NCBI GenBank assembly: GCA_031316115.1
Contig: JALDRC010000008.1
Coordinates: forward strand, 82,964-146,963
Direction of reading: 5' to 3'
Source of the DNA: Nitrososphaeraceae archaeon
Lineage (GTDB): Archaea; Thermoproteota; Nitrososphaeria; Nitrososphaerales; Nitrososphaeraceae
Length of the DNA stretch: 64,000 nucleotides
Part shown: piece after piece, positions 37,621-46,850 of the stretch
Layout of the letters: every line of letters begins with the position of its first letter
How positions within the stretch are numbered: position 1 is the stretch's first letter
Notes under the pieces: generated by a model
The model's input: only the letters and a program-made list of their open reading frames with translations
Told to the model about the DNA's origin: nothing
The model's database searches: none
Program-made: the position numbers and the translations under genes

Positions 37621-38376
37621 TTATTTCGCAGACATACCACCGTCTACATCAAGTTCTGTTCCAGTTACCCATTTAGAATCATCTGAACACAAATAGAGTA
37701 CAGCATTAGATACATCTATTGGATCACCGATTCTTCCCAGTGGAAATGCGGATTCTAGAGTCTTTCTTGCGTTTTCATCATTCATGTATGGTTCCAAATA
37801 GGGGGATCTTATGGACGATGGAACAATACAGTTACATCTTATGCCATATTTACCGTATTCTACAGAGATATGTTTTGTGAATGATATTAATCCTCCTTTT
37901 GTGAGACCATAAATTGAAAGAGGAACTCCAGGGATTGCTTTTGTCCCTAATGTAGACGAAATATTTACAATATTACCATATTTATTTTCCATCATAATTG
38001 GTAAAACTGATTTGGTCATATGCAAAGTACCTACTAAATTAACCTCGATCAATTTTCTCCATTCATCTTCGTTAGTCACGTGAAATGGTTCGGGATCATT
38101 TATTATTCCTGCATTATTTACCAAAATATCAACTGTATTAAAAATATTTGTAGTTTGTTCTACAATATTTAAAACATCCCCTTCCTTTGTGATGTCTGAT
38201 GGTAAAGGTAGAAGATTATCTTTATTCCCGAGATCTTGTACCAATTTTTTTAATTTCTTACTATTTTTACCCACAAGAACAACCTTACACCCTTCTGAAA
38301 CAAGTTTTTTGCTAATATCTCTCCCTACGGTTCCACTTGCACCTGTAACTATTGCAACCTTATTCTGTAATTTCAA
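37621..38376 (-). CDS. Short-chain dehydrogenase/reductase
   Basis: A 251-aa classical SDR: cofactor motif TGASGTVG (12-19), NNAG at about 88-91, the catalytic Ser in VNISSTLGT and Y-G-L-T-K (Tyr and Lys about 158-162), and the closing GTELDVDGGMSAK. Acidic or basic residues after strand 2 (VGKNSKKLKKL) favour NADP(H). Substrate unknown; a 3-oxoacyl or acetoacetyl-CoA reductase for PHA precursor supply is possible. The start is TTG at 38376. It is isolated by gaps on both sides. Confidence 0.88.
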   Translation of the reverse strand: MKLQNKVAIVTGASGTVGRDISKKLVSEGCKVVLVGKNSKKLKKLVQDLGNKDNLLPLPSDITKEGDVLNIVEQTTNIFNTVDILVNNAGIINDPEPFHVTNEDEWRKLIEVNLVGTLHMTKSVLPIMMENKYGNIVNISSTLGTKAIPGVPLSIYGLTKGGLISFTKHISVEYGKYGIRCNCIVPSSIRSPYLEPYMNDENARKTLESAFPLGRIGDPIDVSNAVLYLCSDDSKWVTGTELDVDGGMSAK

Positions 38377-38580
38377 AAATTAATCTTAACCTCGTTTATA
38401 AGATATATTAGCATATATTCTAAGTTTACGGATTTTTTGATAATTTGAAAAAAATTCAGGTTTTTTAGTTAGATTTTATTTGCATTTTTACTAAAATTGA
38501 AAATATGAATCTATTTCTATTCCATAAATGGAATAACGGTATTAAATTCTTTAAATAATTTCGTTAACAAGGAAAGGAAA

Positions 38581-39549
38581 ATGAATTCATTAGAAGCTAT
38601 GGAAAGGGAAATTTATCGTCAGATTCTGGAAATTCCGAAGATAAAAAGGTTTAATCAAATTGTAAACAATCAAAATTGTATTTTTACAGGATCAGGTGAT
38701 TCATATGTGGTAGGTCTTATTTGTAGCTATCTCACTAATTTCAATACAATATGCATTGATCCTGCAGATATGGTAATCAATCCCTCTATTAGCAAAGGGA
38801 AAACTGTTTTTATAATTTCAATTTCTGGCAAAACTCAAGAAAATATTTTAGTCGCTCAAAAAATTAAAAAATATTCGAATAAAATAGTAGCAATAACTAA
38901 CAGCCCTAATAGCCAATTAGCTAAAAATTGTGATAGTGTAATACATCTTGATTATAAAAGTTTTCCAGTAACCACCGCAGGAACGTTGAGTTTTGTAATA
39001 AGTATGTTAACATGTGTAAATATATTGGGAAAATCTCTGGAGATAGATAATCTAAGTTCTATATACGAAAAAACTAGGAAAAAAGCAGAAAACCTAGTTT
39101 CTAAAACTGAAAATATCTTTACTTTCCCTAGCTGTAGATCTATTATATTCCTAGGAAATTCTATATTATTTCCTATAGCCCTATATGGATCTTTAAAAAT
39201 TAACGAAGTATTTGGTTGGAAATCGTTCGCCTATTCTTTAGAGAATTTTTGTCATTCTCCTCTATTTGAAACTACCGAAGATGATTTAATATTTGTATTT
39301 TCATCTAAGAGACATAGCTTACATAATAAAATAAAAAAATTAAACACATTGTTGCAAAAAAGAAAAATAACTACATTGATGATGGAAATTCCTGATTATA
39401 ATGATATTCAAATTTTATTGTTTTCAACTTTTTTGATTCAATTATATGTAGCAAAACTTGCGAAAAAGTTAGAGTTCCAAAATTGTTATTTTTTAGAAAA
39501 TAAAGAATTACTAAAGATCAGTTCTCAATTAATCTATAACACAAAATAA
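38581..39549 (+). CDS. SIS-domain sugar-phosphate isomerase-like protein
   Basis: A 322-aa protein with two SIS subdomains. The first has FTGSGDSYVVGLICSYL (about 35-51), the phosphate-binding SISGKTQENILVAQK (about 80-94) and AITNSPNSQLAKNCD; the second begins IIFLGNSILFPIALYGSLKI (about 185-204). This resembles the isomerase half of GlmS and AgaS-like proteins acting on phosphosugars such as fructose/glucosamine 6-phosphate or mannose phosphates. It leads a plus-strand set with a J-domain/ferredoxin gene, MpgP-like phosphatase and alpha-mannosidase, hinting at mannose-phosphate metabolism. Confidence 0.8.
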   Translation: MNSLEAMEREIYRQILEIPKIKRFNQIVNNQNCIFTGSGDSYVVGLICSYLTNFNTICIDPADMVINPSISKGKTVFIISISGKTQENILVAQKIKKYSNKIVAITNSPNSQLAKNCDSVIHLDYKSFPVTTAGTLSFVISMLTCVNILGKSLEIDNLSSIYEKTRKKAENLVSKTENIFTFPSCRSIIFLGNSILFPIALYGSLKINEVFGWKSFAYSLENFCHSPLFETTEDDLIFVFSSKRHSLHNKIKKLNTLLQKRKITTLMMEIPDYNDIQILLFSTFLIQLYVAKLAKKLEFQNCYFLENKELLKISSQLIYNTK

Positions 39550-39689
39550 TTTACAAATTCTTCATGATATCAAAATGCGTTACAATAAATAGAAATCAAC
39601 AGAAAAACCAAGGAAATTTAGTTTTTATAATAATATTCAAAGATATGCAAAAAGAAATAAACTCGAATAAACAATATACCAGATAATAA

Positions 39690-40256
39690 TTGGACATTCA
39701 TGGATATTACGCTATTCTAGGATTAACTATCGAAGCGGATCCCACAGAGATAAAAAAAGCTTATAGGAAATTAGTTAAAAAATATCATCCAGATAAGAAT
39801 TTAGACAAGATAAATAACTTAGAGATGATTAAAAAAATTAATCTAGCTTTTGAAGTTTTGTCTGACAATACTAGAAGGAATGATTACGATAAATTATGTT
39901 TAGAGCTGCAGAATACCAAAATTGCTGATAACCTAGATATAATTATCCATCACGCTGACGAACAGATTGACAGAAATAAAAAACCCAAGGATTCCTTTAT
40001 AAAATTCGATGAACAAAATAGTAAATCTAAATTTAAAATTCTAATAGAAGATTCATTATGTATGGCTTTTGGTAGTTGTGAAATCCTAGCCCCAAATGTT
40101 TTTCGTATTGAGACTAATAGGATAATCAATCCAAAAGCAAAAGTGATTTCTGAATCAGGAAATGAATTTAATGATATATTGGATGCTGCTCAGACATGTC
40201 CCACAAAAGCTATTAAAATTATCGATAAATCTACAGGAAGACAGATCTTTCCATGA
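39690..40256 (+). CDS. J-domain/ferredoxin fusion protein
   Basis: A 188-aa two-domain protein. Residues 5-68 are a J-domain (YYAILGL, helix II KKAYRKLVKKY, H-P-D at 33-35, helix III). Residues about 115-182 are a single-cluster ferredoxin: C-M-A-F-G-S-C (Cys124, Cys130), then ILAPNVFRIE and the distal C-P at 170. With three visible cluster cysteines a 3Fe-4S or a 4Fe-4S with another ligand is likely. J-domains stimulate DnaK/Hsp70; the fusion may couple iron-sulfur or redox state to chaperone action. The start is TTG at 39690; no DnaK gene is nearby. Confidence 0.88.
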   Translation: MDIHGYYAILGLTIEADPTEIKKAYRKLVKKYHPDKNLDKINNLEMIKKINLAFEVLSDNTRRNDYDKLCLELQNTKIADNLDIIIHHADEQIDRNKKPKDSFIKFDEQNSKSKFKILIEDSLCMAFGSCEILAPNVFRIETNRIINPKAKVISESGNEFNDILDAAQTCPTKAIKIIDKSTGRQIFP

Positions 40257-40328
40257 TGTGTAAAATTCTTATGTAACTTGTTACGTTAAAGTATAAGTTA
40301 GTTTTCTTAAGGAAAAGAGTAAAAAGAT

Positions 40329-41180
40329 ATGAAATACTTGATTTTTTCAGATATTGATAATACGCTCATACAATCATATGTTAGAAACAATGGAGAAATG
40401 ATTCATTCTGATGGTTATGGAGATATCAAAAAATTTGTAAAAATGCTTAAAGACAACTACATTCCATTAATTCTTTGCTCAACCAAAACAAGAATAGAAC
40501 AAGAAAAAATAAGACATGATCTAGAAATAGATGATCCATATATCGTAGAAAATGGCGGGGCCATAATATTTCCAGAAAATTATTTCAATATTGATTTTGA
40601 GGATTTAGGTTTAGATACCAGAGAAAGTGATGGGAATTTTGTTATTGAATTAGGAAAATCTTATGAGAAAATAGTGAATATACTTAAAGATATACGCAGT
40701 AATTTTCAAATCGAATTTAAAACTGTATCAGATTTTTCAATTGAAGAATTAGCAGGTAGGGTAGGAATTTCCACAAAGGATGCAAAGTTAATGGCATCAA
40801 GAGAGTATAGTGAAACTGTTATTGATATAAATGAAAACAATAGAAACAACCTAGAACAGATCTTGAAGAATAAAAACCTAATGATGCTGCAAGGTACGAG
40901 ATACTTGACAATTTCAGCATTACACAATAAAGGGTCAGCAGTCTCAATCTTGAAGAACTTGTTTTATAAAAAGTATGGAAATAAAAACATCCAAGCAATA
41001 GCAATTGGAGATGCTATAAATGATGTCTCAATGTTTGAAAATGTCGATCAGGCTTTCTTAGTCAGGAATATTTTCAAAGGCTATGCACAGATAGATATCA
41101 ATAATTTAAAAAGGGTAAAGGGCATTGCACAGGAAGGCTGGAAAGAAGTGATATTAAATTATGTTTTAGAGAGGAATTAA
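40329..41180 (+). CDS. Mannosyl-3-phosphoglycerate phosphatase-like HAD protein
   Basis: A 283-aa HAD phosphatase of the Cof/MPGP group: nucleophile motif DIDNTL (Asp8, Asp10), CSTKTRIEQEKIRHDL (motif II with Ser/Thr, about 55-70), VENGGAIIFP (about 78-87) and the C-terminal AIGDAINDVSMFENVDQAF (motif III/IV). The block ENGGAI and C-S-T-K-T-R-x-E are marks of mannosyl-3-phosphoglycerate phosphatases, which complete synthesis of the solute mannosylglycerate. The synthase gene is not in the window. It precedes the GH38 gene by two bases. Confidence 0.82.
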   Translation: MKYLIFSDIDNTLIQSYVRNNGEMIHSDGYGDIKKFVKMLKDNYIPLILCSTKTRIEQEKIRHDLEIDDPYIVENGGAIIFPENYFNIDFEDLGLDTRESDGNFVIELGKSYEKIVNILKDIRSNFQIEFKTVSDFSIEELAGRVGISTKDAKLMASREYSETVIDINENNRNNLEQILKNKNLMMLQGTRYLTISALHNKGSAVSILKNLFYKKYGNKNIQAIAIGDAINDVSMFENVDQAFLVRNIFKGYAQIDINNLKRVKGIAQEGWKEVILNYVLERN

Positions 41181-41182
41181 AC

Positions 41183-43822
41183 ATGAATGAACCAACCATT
41201 CATGTAGTCCCACATATGCATTACGATGCTGTATGGATTTTAAATAGACAGGATTATTATTTTGTAAATATCGAGGTAATTCTAAAACAAGCTATAGATC
41301 TCATAAAAAAAGCAGATTACAAATTTATGATTGAACAAACATATTTACTAGAGAAAATAGAAAAAGATTATCCTCATTTATTTGCAGAAATAAGTGATTT
41401 GATTAAAGAAAATAAAATTGAAATTGCTGGTGGGCAATATTTGTTGGCTGATACAATGATTCCAAATGGAGAAGTACTTATTAGAGAAATTATTGAAGGT
41501 AAAAAATTTGTAAAGCAAAAATTTGGTCATGATATATCTGTTGCTTATGGAGCAGACGAATTTGGATTTAATGCTCAGTGGCCACAAATTTTAAAAAATG
41601 CAGGCTATAAATACTGTATTTTTAGAAGAGGTATTGGTAATGCTGTACCTTCAGAGTTTTATTGGGAAGGTATCGATGGTTCAAGAATTTTAACCCATTG
41701 GATGCCATTAGGGTATCGTGCAGGATTATTTTTAGATGAGTTAGACAAAGCATATAGAAAATTAAAAACGCATTCATCTACTAATCAGATTTTAATGCTA
41801 TCAGGAAGTGGTTCCACTCCACCGCAACCTGAGTTAATAAAAGTAATAAAAGAATGGAATGAAAAATCAATAGATAAAAATGGAAATTTTACAAAAAATT
41901 ATAAAATGTCTATTTCTACACCTATTAGTTTTTTTAAAGCATTAGAAAAACAAAATATAAAATTTAAAATTAGAAAAGGAGAAATGTATTCAGGCAAATT
42001 TTCTGCGGTATATCCTAATTCTACTTCAACTAGAATGTGGATAAAACAAGGAGCAAAAGAATTTGAGAATAGTCTTTTGTTACTCGAAAGGTTAGATACA
42101 ATTGCAGGGTTAATAAATATCCATGATGAGAATATATCAGATCTATTATCCAAGTATTGGAAAGAAATGCTATTTATCGCAATGCATGATGTCTTACCAG
42201 GTACTGGAGTAGATGAGGTTTACAAGGAGATAAAAGAAATTTTTGATAATGCAAAAAAAAGTATAGGAAGTTCTATCCAAGAATATTTGAAAAAACTATC
42301 TCAAAAGACTGGAAATAATTCTGATATTTTTATTTTTAATCCATTGTCATGGGAGGTTACCAATTGGACTGAACTAAGTTTAGAATTTAATGAAAAAGAG
42401 ATTATGGGAATTTCCGAATTAATAGATAACGATCAGAGGATTGATATAGAAATCCTGGATTATTCGTTATATCCTGATAATTCTATAAAGAGAATTAATA
42501 TTGGATTTATTATTACTGTTCCTTCTTTAGGATATAAAACATTGAAAATTGTAAAATCAGATAGCATGGATTCGGAAACTATTATTACGCATGATACAAC
42601 TTTTAATAATAAAGAATATGAAATAGAAGTTAATCGAGAAAATGCAATAATCACTATTACAAAGACCGATAAAAATAAGAATAAAATAACATATCTAAAA
42701 GGCAATGAAATATGTTTAGAAGAAGAAATTGGAGATTTGTACTATCACAGAGCAAATTTGGATTTGGTAAAATCTGAATCAGGTGAGGGTATTAAGTATG
42801 GGATATTCAATCCAGAAAAATACGATGTAGTAAAAGGCAGGTTGAGGACACATATTAAATTCAAGAGTAAATATTATGCATTGAGATGGCCATACAGATT
42901 TACTGAAAAACTAAAACCTGTATTATTTAGACATGATTTTATTGATATAGAAAAGGAAATAATAATTTTTAAAAATTTAAACAGAATAGATTTTAAAACA
43001 CATATTTACCATAAACATCCCAACTCTAGACTCAGGGTAAAATTTGACACTTCAATCAAATCTACAAATTACTGGTGCGGCACACAATTTGGCGCGGTTA
43101 ATAGAAGTACTAACCAGTATTATAAGAGAAATGAATCTGGTTGGTTTGAAAAGCCTTCAGGTGTATTTCCTTCCTTTGAATGGATCGATTATGTATCTGA
43201 AAAAGATAGTAAAAACAAGAGAATTGGAATTAGTTTATTGCATCATGGAATTCCATCTCATGAGGTTAGAGATAATATGATGTATCTAACGCTATTAAGG
43301 AGTATTGTATTATTGTCAGCTGATGGTTTAATGGGACCTTGTATTCCTACTCCGGATGCTTCAGAGATGAGACCATATACTTTTAGATATTCTATTCTTC
43401 CACATGAAAATGACTGGAGAAAAGACAATATTTATAAATATGGTATGGAAATCAATATGCCTTTAATTTCATTCCAAGTTAAACAAAATGGTAAAAATAT
43501 TAACAAAAACCTTAGAAGTGATGATACTGTATTACAAGATTTAGCCAATTCAAAATCTTTTTTTAAAATAGATAAAAAAAATGTAATTTTAAGTACAATG
43601 AAATTAGATGATAATAAGAGATCTATAGTCCTTAGAGTCTATGAAACAGAAGGAACAAAAACCAATGCAAGAATACAATTACCATTGAATATAAAATACG
43701 CAGAAATCATAGACTTCAATGGAAATAAATTGCAAACATTAGAAAAAATCGAAAATAATGCTTTACAGGTTGAAATGCACCCATATAAAATTCTTACAAT
43801 AAGAATATTATTTTTTAGCTGA
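41183..43822 (+). CDS. GH38 alpha-mannosidase
   Basis: An 879-aa glycoside hydrolase family 38 enzyme. The zinc site HMHYDAVW (His11, His13, Asp15) and the nucleophile Asp125 in YGADEFGFNAQWPQ are clear, followed by FRRGIGNAVPSEF and the catalytic domain to about residue 350, a helical bundle with MHDVLPGTGVDEVY, then the large beta-domains to the C-terminus with YALRWPYRF and LRSIVLLSADG. It cleaves alpha-mannosides in the cytoplasm (no signal peptide). Two bases after the MpgP-like gene, it may recycle mannosylglycerate or a mannose polymer. Confidence 0.92.
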   Translation: MNEPTIHVVPHMHYDAVWILNRQDYYFVNIEVILKQAIDLIKKADYKFMIEQTYLLEKIEKDYPHLFAEISDLIKENKIEIAGGQYLLADTMIPNGEVLIREIIEGKKFVKQKFGHDISVAYGADEFGFNAQWPQILKNAGYKYCIFRRGIGNAVPSEFYWEGIDGSRILTHWMPLGYRAGLFLDELDKAYRKLKTHSSTNQILMLSGSGSTPPQPELIKVIKEWNEKSIDKNGNFTKNYKMSISTPISFFKALEKQNIKFKIRKGEMYSGKFSAVYPNSTSTRMWIKQGAKEFENSLLLLERLDTIAGLINIHDENISDLLSKYWKEMLFIAMHDVLPGTGVDEVYKEIKEIFDNAKKSIGSSIQEYLKKLSQKTGNNSDIFIFNPLSWEVTNWTELSLEFNEKEIMGISELIDNDQRIDIEILDYSLYPDNSIKRINIGFIITVPSLGYKTLKIVKSDSMDSETIITHDTTFNNKEYEIEVNRENAIITITKTDKNKNKITYLKGNEICLEEEIGDLYYHRANLDLVKSESGEGIKYGIFNPEKYDVVKGRLRTHIKFKSKYYALRWPYRFTEKLKPVLFRHDFIDIEKEIIIFKNLNRIDFKTHIYHKHPNSRLRVKFDTSIKSTNYWCGTQFGAVNRSTNQYYKRNESGWFEKPSGVFPSFEWIDYVSEKDSKNKRIGISLLHHGIPSHEVRDNMMYLTLLRSIVLLSADGLMGPCIPTPDASEMRPYTFRYSILPHENDWRKDNIYKYGMEINMPLISFQVKQNGKNINKNLRSDDTVLQDLANSKSFFKIDKKNVILSTMKLDDNKRSIVLRVYETEGTKTNARIQLPLNIKYAEIIDFNGNKLQTLEKIENNALQVEMHPYKILTIRILFFS

Positions 43823-44371
43823 GGTATTCAATAATAGCTTGATGAATATATAATAGATATATGGCTATTTCATATACAATAAATCTATTGTAAGCTTATT
43901 TATAATCGGTTTTAAAGGAAAAAAAATACATTTTTAATTTGAAATTTATTTTATTTTGTAAAAAACAAATGACTTTCAAAACTAAAGATCGTTTGAAGTA
44001 GTTTAAAAAATAATTCACTTTGTTTGTATTGTTGACCGATAAATTATTTGATCCTGTTTCCAATTATATTAATCGTAGCTAAAAAAGCATTTAAATCTAA
44101 TGCTAATTTTTTACTTGAATTTAACTTGTAAATTTTGAGGACTATCTAAATAATACAGATATCTAATAGTTTAGATGGCAGATATCATGTATACTCTAGT
44201 CAAACTATAGAGGTTGATATCAATTAATTATTTTAATTTTTTTCTGACATTTTTCTGTCATATAAGAAGAAATAAGATAAAATGGTAAAATAGTAAAATT
44301 GACTAAATTTAACAAGAGATTGAATTTTGTTTGCATAAATGCAACATTTAAGAACCATCAAATTAATTCTT
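43823..44371 (+). other. Gap between mannosidase and ParA-like gene
   Basis: About 550 AT-rich bases without a visible gene or repeat. The right part should hold the promoter of the ParA-like gene. The frame can be read upstream to an ATG at 44339, but that extension is not conserved-looking. Confidence 0.35.
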
Positions 44372-45235
44372 ATGATATTGTCCAAATGTATTGCATTTCA
44401 TTCATATAAGGGAGGTACCGGTAAGACAACTATTGCAGCAAACTTGGCTGCAACCCTTGCGAAGAGAGGAAATGTAGTAGCATTAATAGATCTTGATATT
44501 TATGCTCCTAGTTTGAGTTCTTATTTTAGTTGTTATCATCCAAAAAATTGGGTTAACGATTTCCTAGAAGAAAAAGTTTCGATACATGATATATTGATTG
44601 ATTATACATCAATATTAGGAGAAACCAATGGGAAATTCTACATTGGTTTTTCTAACTATCATAAAGATGAGATTTATAAATTAGATATTAATATAAATCA
44701 AATACAAAATACTCAGCTGAGTTTGTTTAGAAATTTTATTTTATTAAAAGAGGAAATAATGAGGAAAAAAGAAGCAGACTATATAATAATTGATACTAGT
44801 CCTGGAGTTAGATTTTGGTCGATCAATGCATTAGCTATTTCAGATATAATTTTGCTAATGCTTAAATTTGGAGATCTTGATTTTGACGGTACCAAAATTA
44901 TGTGTGAAGAAATCTATTCCTCATTTTCAAAATTTGGCACTAAAAGCTACTTATTGTTAAATAAAGTTGAAGGCTATTGTACACCACCATTGATAAATAT
45001 TGAAGAAAGCCAAAAAAAACAGAAAGTATTCAATCACAATAGTCATTCGTTGCCTAAAAATAAAATTTTAGAAACATTAACTGAAGATATTCAGATAGAT
45101 GTTCTTTCCCAAATTCCTTGTTATTGTGATATACAATTTGACCAAAAAGAATATCTTACAGTGTTAAATTTTCCTAATCATCCTTTCGTTAAAAATATTG
45201 AGTTAATAGCAAAGATCTTATCTTATACAAAATAG
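44372..45235 (+). CDS. ParA/MinD-like P-loop ATPase
   Basis: A 287-aa deviant-Walker ATPase. From the chosen ATG the protein reads MILSKCIAFHSYKGGTGKTT, with the signature lysine of KGGTGKT; motif A-prime is VVALIDLDIYAPSL and Walker B is DYIIIDTSPGVRFW. The middle is unusual: an insertion with NGKFYIGFSNYHKDE and a Cys-Thr-Pro-Pro in VEGYCTPPLINIEE where MinD/Mrp proteins carry other motifs. An in-frame ATG 11 codons upstream is possible. It converges on the ATPase/cyclase gene, 85 bases apart; the two may work together in positioning or signalling. Confidence 0.85.
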   Translation: MILSKCIAFHSYKGGTGKTTIAANLAATLAKRGNVVALIDLDIYAPSLSSYFSCYHPKNWVNDFLEEKVSIHDILIDYTSILGETNGKFYIGFSNYHKDEIYKLDININQIQNTQLSLFRNFILLKEEIMRKKEADYIIIDTSPGVRFWSINALAISDIILLMLKFGDLDFDGTKIMCEEIYSSFSKFGTKSYLLLNKVEGYCTPPLINIEESQKKQKVFNHNSHSLPKNKILETLTEDIQIDVLSQIPCYCDIQFDQKEYLTVLNFPNHPFVKNIELIAKILSYTK

Positions 45236-45320
45236 TAGCCGTTAAGCAGAATAATTTTTAATGAGAGGATAAAAAATATGAATTCAATGATCAAAATTTA
45301 TTATGCAAGTGGGATTAGTA

Positions 45321-46850
45321 TCAAGATGATTTTTTTGTAATGTAATGCTCAACCAATTCAGAAAGATATTTATCAACAACATCATATTTTCCAAACTTTA
45401 ATGAAGGTTTTGAATTACCAAAATCATTAGAATACGCAGAATATAAAGTAATTTTTTCTCCATGTTTTATTGAACAATCGCCAATCAGATGTATAGAGTT
45501 TTTATACTTTTCATCTAATTTAACAAGAGATTCAGCAAGATTTCGTTCGATTAATATATGTCCATCGTCTCCCATATCCATTACCCTTCTTGCGAGTATA
45601 ATACCAGGACCCCACATATTGTGATTATTATTTATATCATTAACTATAAAAACCGGTCCAGTAGCTAATCCAATTCTAATCCCGAGTTTATTTTGATCTC
45701 CTAGTCTTTTATTAACTATGCTTAATTCTGAATGTAATTCCTTGCTTAGTAAAAAGGGTGATTCTATATTATTGACAAATGCAATAACCATTCCATCACC
45801 TGTTGGAAGTATTATTTTATCTTTATTTTTAGAAAAAGATTCGCAGGAGTTGATTAGATTATTCAGCAAATCAATTTTTTCTATCTGTTTTCTGGTAGAA
45901 AGAGAAGGGTCGGATAATCCTACAATATCAATAAAGAAAAAATTTGCATTTATTATTCCTGGAGTCCCTATATTTGTTATCCCTTTGACTCCATAAATAC
46001 CTATTAATTTCTTATAGACATCCAAATGTTCATCATGAAAAACAAGGTCACGAAAAAATTTAGGATTTTCATATATCAATTTATTGCATAAATTACAATA
46101 TAAATTGTTCTCTTTTAATATTTTTATTTTATCATTGTGCAAAATGATATTTGTCCATTCTTTAGATGTATTTATATTCTTAATTGTTGAAAATCGGATT
46201 TTTCGATTAAAACTATTTGAATCTTCACCAAATTCCATTTCTAAAAGTCCACTAAAGATAGGAGCAATTTTATATATATTAGAACTTAGTCCCTGTATGG
46301 TAGTAAAGGTAACTATTCCAGTTACATCATATTCCTCTAGAAAAAGACAGACTCTATTAAGAAAATTTATTACCTTGTAATCTTCAAAGCTAGAAAATAG
46401 TTGACTTATTGAATCTAAAACAAAGCATATTTGTGATGGATAAGATATATTTTGATGTTGGTTGTTGTTCTTAGGATTAGTTTTGATATTTTCTTTTATT
46501 ATTTTAATAATGGTATTATATGTAGCATTTAGACAATGATCTCCTATTTCATTATTTTCATTTGCTACCAAAGTGGTATTCAAAAAAGGATTTATAAAGA
46601 AAGGTTTTCGTTGATCGTCTTGAGTTGTTATAAAATCATGAAATTTTTTTTCAGTAAAATTTGTTCCTACATAAATCTTTAAAGAATTATTATTTTCACT
46701 TAGCTCAAAAAATTTTTTACAATAAAAAGTTTTACCACATGCAGAGGGTCCTACTAATAAGAAAGAGGGATTAGAAGGTTCCTGCCAACTATTGCCAGTT
46801 GCATCAGGAGTTATTAAATCTGAACCACAAGGAATATGGGGAATAGACAA
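45321..46850 (-). CDS. RecA-like ATPase / zinc finger / class III nucleotidyl cyclase fusion
   Basis: A 509-aa three-part protein. Residues about 25-240 form a KaiC/RecA-like ATPase: Walker A GPSACGKT (34-41) and Walker B ICFVLDSISQLF (about 141-152). A linker carries Cys252 and Cys255 (YCNLC) and His272/His275 (FHDEH), C-x2-C-x16-H-x2-H spacing. Residues about 300-500 match class III cyclases: metal Asp308 in FFFIDIVG, Asp352 in PTGDGMVIAF, GIRIGLATGPVF and WGPGIILARRVMD with the catalytic-helix Arg retained and the usual Asn replaced by Ile. Activity on ATP or GTP is uncertain. No membrane part. Confidence 0.82.
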   Translation of the reverse strand: MSIPHIPCGSDLITPDATGNSWQEPSNPSFLLVGPSACGKTFYCKKFFELSENNNSLKIYVGTNFTEKKFHDFITTQDDQRKPFFINPFLNTTLVANENNEIGDHCLNATYNTIIKIIKENIKTNPKNNNQHQNISYPSQICFVLDSISQLFSSFEDYKVINFLNRVCLFLEEYDVTGIVTFTTIQGLSSNIYKIAPIFSGLLEMEFGEDSNSFNRKIRFSTIKNINTSKEWTNIILHNDKIKILKENNLYCNLCNKLIYENPKFFRDLVFHDEHLDVYKKLIGIYGVKGITNIGTPGIINANFFFIDIVGLSDPSLSTRKQIEKIDLLNNLINSCESFSKNKDKIILPTGDGMVIAFVNNIESPFLLSKELHSELSIVNKRLGDQNKLGIRIGLATGPVFIVNDINNNHNMWGPGIILARRVMDMGDDGHILIERNLAESLVKLDEKYKNSIHLIGDCSIKHGEKITLYSAYSNDFGNSKPSLKFGKYDVVDKYLSELVEHYITKKSS

